Assembly: GCA_020205615.1 (NCBI GenBank) | Contig: CM035153.1 | Span: forward strand, 79,869,853-79,933,852 | Length of the DNA: 64,000 nt | Origin: Panax quinquefolius | Taxonomy: Eukaryota > Streptophyta > Magnoliopsida > Apiales > Araliaceae | Reading direction: 5' to 3' | Part shown: positions 44,162-55,341 of the stretch, one piece after another | Layout of the letters: each line of letters opens with the position of its first letter | Numbering within the stretch: the stretch's first letter is position 1 | Notes under the pieces: model-generated | Seen by the model: only the letters and a program-made list of their open reading frames with translations | What the model was told of the DNA's origin: nothing | Database searches by the model: none | Translations under genes and position numbers: made by a program

Positions 44162-46843
44162 TGTGACGCCCCCAAAATAGGTATACACAACACCCATTCT
44201 GAGTCGCCAAATACATGGTACAAGAAGCAAACTACAACTTCAATAATACAAATGTCGTGTGAAATACGACAATATATACTGTGAGTTTAAATATAATATT
44301 GTCTTCTAGACAATATCCACACGCAAATAAATCCCCATCATAATTATTGATACATTATTTTACAAAAATGGTGAGGACTACTAAACAACTCTCTCTAGAA
44401 CCTTCATTCCATACCCCACTAGTACCGCTACATTCTCGCCTCCCGAGAAGAAAAATGGAACAACAAGAAAAAGGGGTGAGCTCAACTAGCCCAAGAAGAA
44501 TATTATGACTAAGATAATATACAACAAATTATCGTTAGTCTCCAACAGGAAAAAAAATCGATAGAATACAATAGACAACAAGTTTCGGATCAATATTCAT
44601 GAATGAAATAATAATTCATAGAAGAGTTACGTAGAGAATGAAATCTACTATAATCTATGAATTTAACAAATTCATCATCAATATTTTATCCTCAGAACAT
44701 CAATCAATATTCATCTCAAATCAAATATTCATCTTTGCACTACAGTGCCAAAGATATTCATCAATCCATCATGTTCATCTCAACACTGCTCATCTTTGCA
44801 CTAAAGGCCAAAGATATTCATCGATCATGTCATGTTCATTTAAACACTGCTCATCTTTGCACTACAAAAGCCAAAGATATTCTTCAGAAATCATTCATCT
44901 TTGCACTACAGTGCCAAAGATATTCAATAATATCATCATTTAAGACCGAGGATGATGAAAATATTTTTAAAGAAAACGAATCCAAAGAAACAAAAAGAAC
45001 AAGTATTACGGATTCGTACTTTAAACAATCCGAAGTTCACAAATACTTCATAAATAATCATACTCAAGTAAAATTCAAGAATGATCAAAACATGGATACA
45101 ATCAAAGCTAGTATCCGTAATAGATATTTTGGACGAAAAGAAGAAATTTTATTTTTCGATGAATAGTGTCAGATACGTGAATAGTCTAGTGATCGTGAAT
45201 AGTAACTCAAACACCAAAAGATAGAAATTCCACAAAACATCTTCACGCTTCATGAATAGTACTTTCGTGAATAGTAACTCGTGAATAGTAACTTATGAAT
45301 AGTAACTCATGAATAGTAACTCGTGAATAGTAACTCATGAATAGTAACCTCGACATGAAAAAGTTCCAAATTTGATAAAACTTCAGATCAACATTTCAAA
45401 GATAATGATATTGAAGAAATAATATCATTACTGAAAAAAAAATAATATCCCTTACCTCAAAGAATCAAGATTTCTAAGGGAAGGTCGAAAGTGATGTTTG
45501 AATGAAACTTGTAATTGAACAAAGAACTCTCAAAGTATCTAAATACTCACAAAATACGCCAATAATATAGAGAGAAAGAGAGAAAACTTTGTTTTTACGT
45601 GTGATTTTCAATTCTAACTTAGCCCTCTATTTATAGAAAAATGTTAGCACGCCAAGGCATTTGACTGCTACCGATGGCTTTACTCGCTACTATTTCCACC
45701 CACCACATTTGAAATAAAATTTAGCACATTTTTCACCAACCAAAAGTGGGGCCCACCAATTCTAGAATTTTCTACCAAAATTATTTATAACCTAATTTCG
45801 AATCACCACCTCTTAAAATTCATAATAAATTATACGCTCATTTTTAACGGTTCAAAATTTGTGGACATATACTCAACTTATATATGTATAACATATCCAA
45901 AAATTACAACGATCCACCTATTTTGATTAAATATTATAACTCACACAATAAAGTCAGAATAACACCGATTTGATCTTTTAATACCTCCAATCTGACAAAA
46001 TACAAATAAAACATCTCAAAGATTAATTCCTTCATTAATAACCACATAAATAAATCCATCATTTATATTCATATAAAATAAATATTTCCTTATCATATGA
46101 ATCAATAATTAATTATTCACAAATAATATTACGTAATCACATTTATGACAACCAGTCGTTCCTGAGAAAGAGGGGCTTTCCAATAAGGATCTCTCCTTCA
46201 TGGCGCGCAATTAGGTGACCAAACCTCTCCTTAGACGTAACTTTCTAGACATTGCCAATAATGTTATCTAATAATATTATTCAAATAATATGAATTATTG
46301 ATCCGATAATGGGAATATCAAATGCAATGACAATTATTGAAACAACAATAATATAAAATACCAACGCAAAGAATTATTGAATCAATAAAATAAAATACTA
46401 AACAAGAATTATCGTAATAATTATTGAGTAGTGCCTTCTTACGTAAGGATCAATAATTGATGCAATACCGTATGCTACTTTGCTCAACAACGCGATTAGT
46501 GTGTTTTAACCACCGGGTATTCCAACAGCCTTAATTGGTAATAACTACGCCGCTATTTATAACCACCCAAACTTTGTCGCTTTTCTTCATCCGATGCTTA
46601 TCCGTTATGGGGCCCACATGGTTTTACCTGTGCAGCATTTAATATTCCCCGACAAAGATTTAATATTCCACGACCAAACGAATATTCCCTACAACAATGA
46701 ATATTTTATAACCACTTGCTTATTATGAAATATTTGCGTATTTAACCCTTAACTATCCACATTAATCAAATCAACCCTTACTATTTCAAAATAATAGATA
46801 AAGGAAATTCCTTTTTATTTAAAAAAAATTTCGGGGTCTTACA
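44162..46843 (-). mobile_element. Element C 3' LTR
   Basis: TGTAAGACCCC ... GGCGTCACA on the minus strand, 2682 bp. TATA box at 45627-45636; 15-bp tandem repeat at 45250-45348; ATCTTTG/CAAAGAT hairpins at 44731-44755, 44792-44815, 44853-44878 and 44897-44921. Overlapping plus-strand frames at 44638-45166 read through the repeated hairpins and are not genes. Confidence 0.92.
45250..45348. repeat. 15-bp tandem repeat in element C 3' LTR
   Basis: Six to seven units of TCRTGAATAGTAACT, alternating TCGTG and TCATG. The equivalent array in the 5' LTR is 51912-51995. Confidence 0.85.
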
Positions 46844-46856
46844 ACCTCCCCTCCTT
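46844..46856 (-). other. Polypurine tract of element C
   Basis: AAGGAGGGGAGGT on the minus strand directly before the 3' LTR. Confidence 0.8.
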
Positions 46857-46859
46857 ATG

Positions 46860-48130
46860 AAATTTTGTCCTCGAAATTGAGGTACGTACCTAGTGTTTCG
46901 AAAAGGTGAGGATACCTCGCTTTCATTTCCGTTTCCAATTCTCAGGTCATTTCCTCTATAGCATGATTCCTCCACAAAACTTTAACTTGTGGTATGACCT
47001 TTGCGCGTAGGACATGCTCCTTCCTATCCAAAATCTTGAAAGGTACCTCCTCATACGTTAAGTCTTCGGCTATCTCGTCCGGTTCCAACTCTATAACGTG
47101 GTTCGGGTCTTTCACATATTTACGAAGTACCGATATGTGAAACACATTATGAACACGAGACATACTTAGAGGTAACGCAAGTCTATAGGCTACATTTCCT
47201 ACTCGGTCAAGAATTTGAAATGGACCGATAAATCGTGGATTGAGCTTTCCTCTCTTCCTAAATCTTGTAACTCCCTTCCATGGAGCAACTCGCAATAATA
47301 CATGATCCCCTACACTAAATTCCACGTCCTTTCGATGAAGATCCGCATAACTCTTTTGTCGATCTTGTGCCGTTTGTATACGTTGTCGAATCATTTGGAT
47401 CTTTTCTAGAGTCATACGCATCTTAACTTTCGGTCCCAACAATGTTGCTTCACCCACTTCATCCCAACATATTGGAGAATGACATTTTCGTCCATATAAT
47501 GCTTCGAATGGAGCCACACCTATACTTGCCTGATAACTGTTGTTGTAGGAGAATTCCACCAATGGTAAATACTTATCCCAACTACCCTTGAAGTCTAGGA
47601 CACGAGTCTTAATATATCTTCAAGAGTTTGAATAGTCCTCTCGATTGTCCGTCCGTTTGGGGATGGTATCTTTGAACTAAATCGCAATCCTGTGCCCATA
47701 GCTTTTTGCAAGCTAACCCAAAATCTTGAAGTGAATCTTGGGTCACGATCCAAACTATGGATACAGCATGCCATGCAACCTCACAATCTCATTTACGTAT
47801 ATACTAGCAAGACGCTCAAGTGAATAAGTCTCCGTGACGGCAAGAAATGAGCAGACTTGGTTAATCTATCAACAATAACCCAAATATCATTGATGCCTTG
47901 AGAAACCGTAGGAAGACCCGTAATGAAATCCATGGTAATGTGTTCCCACTTCCATTCCTAATCTCAAGTGGTTGCAACGGACCCTTAGGTACTAGATGCT
48001 CTACCTTTACACGCCGACAAGTTAAACACATTGAGATAAACTTTGCAATCTCTCTCTCATATTATTCCACCAAAATGTATGTCGAAGATCACGATACATT
48101 TTAGTACTTCCAGGATGGATTGCAAATGGT
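46860..48130 (-). pseudogene. Element C integrase with chromodomain-like tail
   Basis: An open stretch at 46942-47562 covers the end of the catalytic domain ([25 protein letters not shown]), the GPY/F module (FRKRGKLNPRFIGPFQIL) and the chromodomain-like tail (KILDRKEHVLRAKV, VKVLWRNHAIEEMT). A frame change cuts the last residues. The zinc finger and DDE core (47570-48130) are recognisable by alignment to element B but carry many small indels. Confidence 0.85.
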
Positions 48131-48860
48131 GTATTGTGTGCCTCCATCATAATCTTGTACTTCAAATCGTAGTCGTTAGGAACACAAAGTCTAGAGTGGA
48201 CTCAAGTATTCCTTCTTCATCAATTCTCGCTTCAAATAACTCCTTCTTGTACTTTCTTCTTCATACGATGATCACTCCGGCCTCGGTGGCTCGAGCAACC
48301 TTAACTTTTTCTATTAAAGTTGGCTCTATCGTATACTTGACATCATCGCACTCATTCCCCGCATATGATCTTCTACTCAACACGCCGCCATAACGCTCGC
48401 TTTTCCAGGATGGCATGGTCGTAACATGTCTTTGAAATGAGTCTCCTCTTGAGTTCTTCAAGCTCTTCCCACAATCCTTGCTCCATTCGAATTTTGTATC
48501 TCTACGAGTCACCGCGTTAATGGAATAGCGATTCGAGAATATCCTTCAACGAATCTCCGATAATAACCAACTAAGCCTGAAAGCTACGTATTTCGATTCT
48601 CGACTTAGGTTGCTCTCAACCGTGACTCATATCCCAATCTTGGATAGCACGTCACAATGACACCTATCGCTTTACTATCGCATCGAATATGACGTCCCCT
48701 ACAGAGAGTTCGGCTTAGGTGAATTCCACAAAGGAAGTCACAAGATAAAGGCTCGGTACCAAATTCTATAGTTGAATTTTTAACTCCACAAGTTCAATAG
48801 AGCCATTCGATATGAGATTTTAGAAATGAGTTTTGTACCGGGTTCAAAGTCGATACAAAA
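48131..48860 (-). pseudogene. Element C RT/RNase H remnant with internal deletion
   Basis: Compared with B, this part is about 0.8 kb too short. The linker (LIEKVKVARAT) is joined at 48400-48440 to sequence just after RNase H begins. The RT catalytic FIDD box region and the middle of RT are missing before GGTTCAAAGTCGAT (about 48845). Remaining pieces align to B 19310-19480 and 20090-20185. Confidence 0.75.
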
Positions 48861-49440
48861 TTTAATATCGAGCTTTGGGAGTAAGCCAAGAAATTCTTCG
48901 AAAATACGCCAGAAAAATCAATAACAACAAGAATATTATTCAAATCGACGTGTCTTTATTCAAATCCATAACATGGACTAAGAAAACTTGACATCCGTAA
49001 TAAACGAATGACTTCATGGCTTGATATGAAAATGTTTGATTACAATGGTTTGATTGCTTGAATTCAATAACAAAGTTACTTAGGAATATGAAACCTAACA
49101 ACCTTACAAAAGCAATCAATTTGGCATGATAAGTAGTTAACCTTAAAATCACATCAAAAGCAAATATCTCTATAGAAATAAGGTTAACGTGTAATGTGAT
49201 AGTGCCAACTGAATCAAGCAAGATTTCTAAACAACGGATGTAATGAAAGTTTCTCCTAACTGAGTCTCCATAAATAGGTCAAAGTCTAATTTCTCCGTAG
49301 TCAAGTTCAAACGTTGAGCGCAAAGCAAGAGAGATAAAAGAATGGGTAGAACCGGTATCTAGTAAGGTATAAACTTCGCAAGAATTTATAATTAACTAAC
49401 CCGTGCTAACTTCGTTCGGGTTCCTCGTATTTTGACCCCA
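48861..49440 (-). pseudogene. Element C protease region
   Basis: The active-site box VYTLLDTGSTHSF is readable near 49340-49380, followed downstream by a frame-broken FDVILRLTTYHAKL stretch. It equals the protease of element B, but without the intervening copia insertion. That confirms the original continuity of protease and RT in B. Confidence 0.78.
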
Positions 49441-50631
49441 GGCCACGACAAACGCTTCTTCCAAGAACCGCTTGACTTTGACTTTTCGGGACATCCGTTT
49501 GAGTCACCATTCCCTACTGGATCGGGTTTCGATATCGTATAATCTCGAGCGATATGTCCTTCTTTTCCACAATTATAGCATACCTTAAACTGCTAGGGCG
49601 CTTTGGTGATATGTCCCTCTTTCCGCATTTGTAGCATATACGACCGGGTGGTCGCTTCTCCTCCCTTAGAACCGATTCTTTACTGACTGCTGCGTCTTCA
49701 CATAGTCGTTGTTAAATCTCCTCTTTTAAAATCTCCTCCCGACTCGCTTCTTCGCTTTTCATGACCATGATTACCACCGGAGTGGTTACCATTTCATTCG
49801 TCTGTTTCTTTCTTTCTCCGCAGTTATCATTATTCGCTGATCGCTATCTCCGGTATGATCTGGTTATGTTCCCTCGATTGACCGTATTAAGTTATCTCGC
49901 TCTAACAACCGAGCCCCGCTGACAACATCTGAATAGAGAAAAAATTTATGAGAATGAGATACGGCGTATCTTGGGTTTCAAACCTCTAAGAAACATCCGC
50001 GTCATACGCTCCTCATTCTCCACCAAATGAGGTGCAAACTCGGATAACCATGAACTTCGCTTCGTCTTTGGACACCGCCATGTTATTCTCTTTCTAGTCT
50101 AATAAACTCCACTTCCTTCATATGACGAATACTTTCGTGGAAGTACTTGTCATTGAACTGCTTCAAAATGTCTCCCACGTGACATCTTTGAAAAGTACGG
50201 ATGGAGTACGCTTCACGACTCCCACCAATGAGTCCGCCTTTCGCCACGGAACATAAAAGTAGCGAATGGAACCTTCGTTCCTCCGTGCATCCCAAGACAT
50301 CGAATATCTTGGTAATTTGCTTGACCCATGTTTCCGCCATGATCGGATCTCGCTTTCCCTTAAATTCGGTGGTCCCAACTCTTTGAATCGCTTGGGTGTG
50401 ACAACCCGTGAATTGCTATCATTTCCTCCTCAGTATTTTGAACACGAGTCTCCTTCGTCCGATTTTGCATGAACTGCAAAAAACTTCTAAACATCCCCTC
50501 GCTCCTCATCTCGCTTTCGGGTTGTTGTTCACAGGAGGAACATTGCCAGCTTGTTGCACGTTCTCCTCGTTGGTGAGTACAGGCATCTCCACGGTCTCAT
50601 TTACTCCACTATTAATATTCTCAGTCGACAT
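49441..50631 (-). pseudogene. Element C gag
   Basis: Starts at ATG 50631 (MSTENINSGVNETVEM). Core pieces: a frame at 50340-50083 with the LKQFNDKYFHESIRHMKEVEF block. Two zinc knuckles near 49650-49545 (ICYKCGK and VCYNCGKEGHIARD, the last Cys as Tyr). Many 1-2 base differences from B break the frame; some fall at CAG/CTG sites. Confidence 0.8.
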
Positions 50632-50805
50632 TCTCAAATACTGTCATAAAATAAGGGTTAATTAAGGAAATCAATATATCACATAATATCCCTATATACT
50701 GACCAACTAACAAATAAGCTTAGGTAGGACACACTAGCGAAGGATTTACTCGTCTCTCCCCTCCTAGTTCTATTCCCCGATCTCCGCCAGAGATCATATC
50801 CCTAA

Positions 50806-50817
50806 GCTCTGATACCA
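50806..50817 (-). other. Primer binding site of element C
   Basis: TGGTATCAGAGC on the minus strand, 2 bp from the 5' LTR. Confidence 0.87.
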
Positions 50818-51392
50818 ACTGTGACGCCCCCAAAATAGGTATACACAACACCCATTCTGAGTCGCCAAATACATGGTACAAGAAGCAAACTACAACTTCA
50901 ATAATACAAATGTCGTGTGAAATACGACAATATATACTGTGAGTTTAAATATAATATTGTCTTCTAGACAATATCCACACGCAAATAAATCCCCATCATA
51001 ATTATTGATACATTATTTTACAAAAATGGTGAGGACTACTAAACAACTCTCTCTAGAACCTTCATTCCATACCCCGACTAGTACCCGCTACATTCTCGCC
51101 TCCTGAGAAGAAAAATGGAACAACAAGAAAAAGGGTGAGCTCAACTAGCCCAGTAAAGAATATTATGACTAAGATAATATACAACAAATTATCGTTAGTC
51201 TCCAACAGGAAAAAAAAATCTGATAGAATACAATAGACAACAAGTTTCAGATCAATATTCGCAGCGGAAATAATAATTCATAGAAGAGTTACGTAGAGAA
51301 TGAAATCTACTATAATCTATGAATTTAACAGTCCATCATCAATATTTTATCCTCAGTAACATCAATCAATATTCATCTTAAATCAAATATTC

Positions 51393-51581
51393 ATCTTTGC
51401 ACTACTGAGCCAAAGATATTCATCAATCGGTCATGTTCATCTCAACACCTGCTCATCTTTGCACTAAAGGCCAAAGATATTCATCAATCGGTCATGTTCA
51501 TTTAAACACCTGTTCATCTTTGCACTACAGGCCAAAGATATTCTTCAGAAATCATTCATCTTTGCACTACAGGCCAAAGAT
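51393..51581 (-). other. Four ATCTTTG/CAAAGAT hairpins in element C 5' LTR
   Basis: Four 24-25 nt hairpins about 60 nt apart; stems are identical, loops are CACTACAGGC, CACTAAAGGC or CACTACTGAGC. In the transcript they lie about 660-850 nt after the TATA box. They are repeated in the 3' LTR. Confidence 0.65.
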
Positions 51582-52273
51582 ATTCAATAATATCATCATT
51601 TAAGACTGAGGATGATGAAAAATATTTTTAAAGAAAACGAATCCAGTGAAACAAAAGAACAAGTATTATGGATTCGTACTTTAAACAATCCGAGTTCACA
51701 AATACTTCATAAATAATCATACTGAAGTAAAATTCAAGAATGATCAAAACATGGATACAATCAAAGCTAGTATCCAGAATAGATATTTTGGACGAAAAGA
51801 AGAAATTTTATTTTTCGATGAATAGTGCCAGATATCGTGAATAGTCTTAGTATACGTGAATAAGTAATCTCACACCAAAAGATAGAAATTCCACAAAAAC
51901 ATCTTCACGCTTCATGAATAGTACTCGTGAATAGTAACTCGTGAATAGTAACTCATGAATAGTAACTCGTGAATAGTAACTCATGAATAGTAACCCCGAT
52001 ATGAAAAAGTTCCAAATTTGATAAAAACTTCAGATCAACATTTCAAAGATAATGATATTGAAGAAATAATATCATTACTGAAAAAAATAATATCCCTTAC
52101 CTCAAAGAATCAAGACTTGGAAGGAAAGGTCGAAAGTGATCTTTGAATGAAACTTGTACCGTGAACAACAACTCTCAAAGTATCTAAATACTCACAAAAT
52201 ACGCTCAATAATATAGAGAGAGAAAGAGAGAAAACTTTGTTTCTGGTGTGATTTTCAATTCTAACTTAGCCCT

Positions 52274-52283
52274 CTATTTATAG
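52274..52283 (-). promoter_or_regulatory. TATA box of element C 5' LTR
   Basis: CTATAAATAG on the minus strand, followed by a GGGCTAAGTTAG segment shared with the 3' LTR. Confidence 0.62.
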
Positions 52284-53504
52284 GAAAATGTTAGCACGTC
52301 AGAAGCGACTTTCTGCTACTTTTGATGGCTTTTACTCTCTACTATTGCCACCCACCACATTTGAAATAAAATTCAGCACATTTTTTCACCAACCAAAAGT
52401 GGGGCCCACCAATTCTAGAATTTTCCACCAAAATCATTTATAACCTAATTTACGAATCACCACCTCTTAAAATTCATAATAAATTATACGCTCATTTTAA
52501 CGGTTCAAAATTTGTGGACATATACTCAACTTATATATGTATAACATATCCAAAAATTACAACGATCCACCTATTTCGGATTAAATATTATAACTCACAC
52601 AATAAAGTCAGAATAACACCGATTTGATCTTTTAATACCTCCAATCCGGCAAAATACAAATAAAACATCTCAAAGATTAATTCCTTCATCAATAACCACA
52701 TAAATAAATCCATCATTTATATTCATATAAAATAAATATTTCCTTATCATATGAATCAATAATTAATTATTCACAAATAATATTACGTAATCACATTTAT
52801 GACAACCCAGTCGCTTCCTGGAAAGAGGGGCTTTCCAATAAGGATCTCTCCTTCTTGGCCGCCGCAATTAGGTGACCAAACCTCTCCTTAGATGTAACTT
52901 TCTAGACATTGCCAATAATGTTATCTAATAATATTATTCAAATAATATGAATTATTGATCCGATAATGGGAAATCTTTATGCGATGACAATTATTGAAAC
53001 AAAGAATAATATAAAATACCAACGCAGCAATTATTGAATCAATAAAATAAAATACTAAACAGTAATTACTGTAACAATTATTGAGTAGTGCCTTCTTACG
53101 TAAGGATCAATAATTGATGCAATACTGCAAAGCTACTCGCTTTCAACAACGCGTATTAGTGTGTTTTAACCACCGGGTATTCCAACAGTCTTAACGGTAA
53201 CAACTACGCCGTTATTTATAACCACCCAAACTTTGTCGTTTTCTTCATCCGACAGTTATCCGTTATGGGGCCCACACATGGTCATACTACGTCATCGTAC
53301 GAATATTCTGACAAAGCATTTAATATTCCACGACCAAACGAATATTCCCCAACAACAATGAATATTTTATAACCACTTGCTTATTTTGAAATATTTGCGT
53401 ATTTAACCCTTAACTATCCACATTAATCAAATCAACCCTTACTATTTCAAAATAATAGATAAAGGAAATTCCTTTTTATTTAAAAAAAATTTCAGGGTCT
53501 TACA

Positions 53505-54396
53505 CATTACCTTAATATAGGTTTTATATTTCATACTACCTTCATTTCTTCAACAAATTCCAGGTTTTATTTCATAACTTTCACTTGAACTCAATTATAT
53601 TTTGAGTATTATAAATTCTTTAACCCATTCATTTCCTTTTCTAAGGATCGATATCATAAACACTCGGGATATTACCCATAGTAACATGAAATATTATTTA
53701 ATGATAATGTTCACATTAATATTAATGGTAATTGATCCATTATTCTTCTCATTGATGTCAATACACCATCTTTATAACCCATGCACTCTGTAGCATTATT
53801 TTTCCAAATCTTACATCCGGCGCATCTGCGTTGGATTTCAGTACAGGAGTGGCGTAGCTGCGCCACTCTGGAAATTTTTCTAACTTAGTTATTGTTACAA
53901 AAATTTCTATTAATTAATCCCTTTAATAAATAATACCCTCATTTATTATCTTGCCATTCTAGATAATTATGTAAATTACTTCTTTAATATTATTCAGAAT
54001 GTAAATTAATTAATAATATAATATTAACTAATTATTCTTTCCACTTTAATTTCCATTCCCAGGCCACACAAGGCATTTCTCAATTCTCATCACAACTCCA
54101 CACTTATAATTCAATTTGAATTAATTGAACTACTCGTCTTACTACACATCAATATTTATATTCAAATAAATACTCATTTTCTTATTATATTAAAATAATT
54201 ATTTATTCTTGAAATTCTTAGTTCTTACAAAATCACTATGATCTATTACAACAATGAATCATTAAGATTTATTCAAGTCACTTAGACTTGGCAGGTGTCA
54301 CTAAGACATGGTCACTTAAACTAGTTCACTTAGAACTCTTCAAGTTACTTAGACTTGGAATAATGGGTAACTTAAACCAATGAATCATAACGAGAT
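53505..54396 (-). other. Continuation of element J, non-coding
   Basis: Begins with the CATTA duplication of C. AT-rich, with only short frames (for example 63 codons at 53602-53793) that resemble nothing known. It holds a GC-rich hairpin GAGTGGCG/CGCCACTC at 53847-53868. It is probably the 3' untranslated part of J upstream of its PPT (inference); no integrase-like text was found. Confidence 0.45.
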
Positions 54397-54745
54397 TGTA
54401 GATACTGGAAATTTTGCGTTCCTGTTACTAACCCTGCAAGAGGGCAGAATCGTCTTCTAGAGATAACCCTGGAAGTCATATCAGTTTTAACCCCGTAGAT
54501 AACTCTGGGAGATTGAGTTTTCAATCTTGGAGATAACCCCGAGAGTCAGTTTCAACCCCGGAGATAACCCCGGGAGATCCAGTTTCAACCTCGGAGATAA
54601 CCCCGAGAGATCCAGTTCAAGTTCCGGAGAAAACCTCAAAATAGTTAGTTTCAACCCCGGAGATAACCCAAGGAGGTCCATCCAACCTCAGAGATAACCT
54701 TGAGGACATGCAAAATCAACAGCAACCCAATCTCGGAGATAACTC
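54397..54745. repeat. GC-rich minisatellite GGAGATAACCCCGGG
   Basis: About eight imperfect units of roughly 33 bp built on TTTCAACCCCGGAGATAACC, preceded by a unique lead-in (54397-54480). Lead-in and repeat are related to 17023-17249 on the other strand. Both the plus frame (GDNPGRS repeats) and the minus frame (LSPGLKL repeats) are open by virtue of the unit length, which is not evidence of a gene. Confidence 0.75.
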
Positions 54746-54831
54746 TGGTGGGGGTAAAATCATCATTTTGCCACCTCAACATCACAAACATGTCGTCTCA
54801 CCACAGTTCAACTCAAACTGCGTACAAGGAA

Positions 54832-55188
54832 TGAAAGTAGTATGCATACAAGCCAATCATGTTTGTTGATAAAGCATATACTTTGTAATTAATCTTATTT
54901 TATTTAATTATATGTATTTCAATTACCAAATGCATAGCTCCGAATGAATGCAAATTAGAAACTACTTTCTAATTTCATTCCACATTGGCCAAGGATTCCT
55001 GGGTTGTCATTTATCGAATCACATATGACATTTCTCTTCTTTTACTAGAAGTAGTAGATTCTTTATTGATCATTCATTATCTCCATATATAACTTATTAC
55101 ACCCAAGCATACCCTTTAATATACTCTAAGAGTCTTAAGGAATAAGTCAAAGTATAATTCATTATATATAAGATACTATGATGATCTC
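54832..55188. mobile_element. Rearranged fragment of E-family copia LTR
   Basis: 54832-54888 is the LTR start in plus orientation (TGAAAGTAGTATGC). From about 54889 to 55188 the match is to an inner part of the LTR in the opposite orientation (equivalent to 21295-21600). The switch falls in a TCTTATT-type word present on both sides. The right end meets remnant L at 55189. Confidence 0.75.
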
Positions 55189-55336
55189 TACGACACCCCC
55201 AAATCTAGGTACTTTATTCCCACAAGATTTGGTGTTCACTTTCCATTTATTCATATCTAACTACCCAATTATAATAAAATTAAACCATCAATCTTCCCAT
55301 TAAAAGGGTTACATCATTAAATCAAAAGTCTCCCAG
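55189..55336 (-). mobile_element. LTR-like remnant L, left part
   Basis: Starts TACGACACCCCCAAATC, which resembles the TGTGACGCCCCCAAAA ends of B, C and G LTRs. It continues after element K (61523-61895), judged by the GTTAT duplication. No partner LTR or internal region is found. Confidence 0.45.
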
Positions 55337-55341
55337 GTTAT

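Larger units (their letters stand above)
44162..53504 (-). mobile_element. Element C, complete-ended gypsy retrotransposon (9343 bp)
   Basis: Both LTRs (44162-46843, 50820-53504), PBS, PPT and an exact 5-bp target duplication CATTA (44157-44161 and 53505-53509). The LTRs are almost identical apart from changes at CAG/CTG-type sites, so the insertion is young. The coding part is nonetheless broken and partly deleted in RT and RNase H. It belongs to the same family group as B and G. Confidence 0.94.
50820..53504 (-). mobile_element. Element C 5' LTR
   Basis: 2685 bp; TATA box CTATAAATAG at 52274-52283, so roughly 1.4 kb of R-U5 precedes the PBS. It contains the 15-bp repeat (51912-51995), four ATCTTTG/CAAAGAT hairpins (51393-51417, 51455-51478, 51516-51539, 51558-51581) and the PBS-proximal stem TGTCGT/ACGACA at 50911-50929. 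Confidence 0.92.

Noticed and set aside
44700..44925. Regularly spaced ~25-bp repeats resembling a CRISPR array
   Set aside because: Plant LTR context, repeats are hairpins that vary in the loop, spacers are similar to one another, no cas genes; also repeated in the partner LTR.
44638..45166. Two overlapping plus-strand ORFs of 101 and 169 codons
   Set aside because: They read through the hairpin repeats of the element C LTR in two frames; not coding.
54487..54681. Repetitive-peptide gene (LSPGLKL repeats)
   Set aside because: The frame is open because the minisatellite unit is a multiple of three; both strands give similar open frames.
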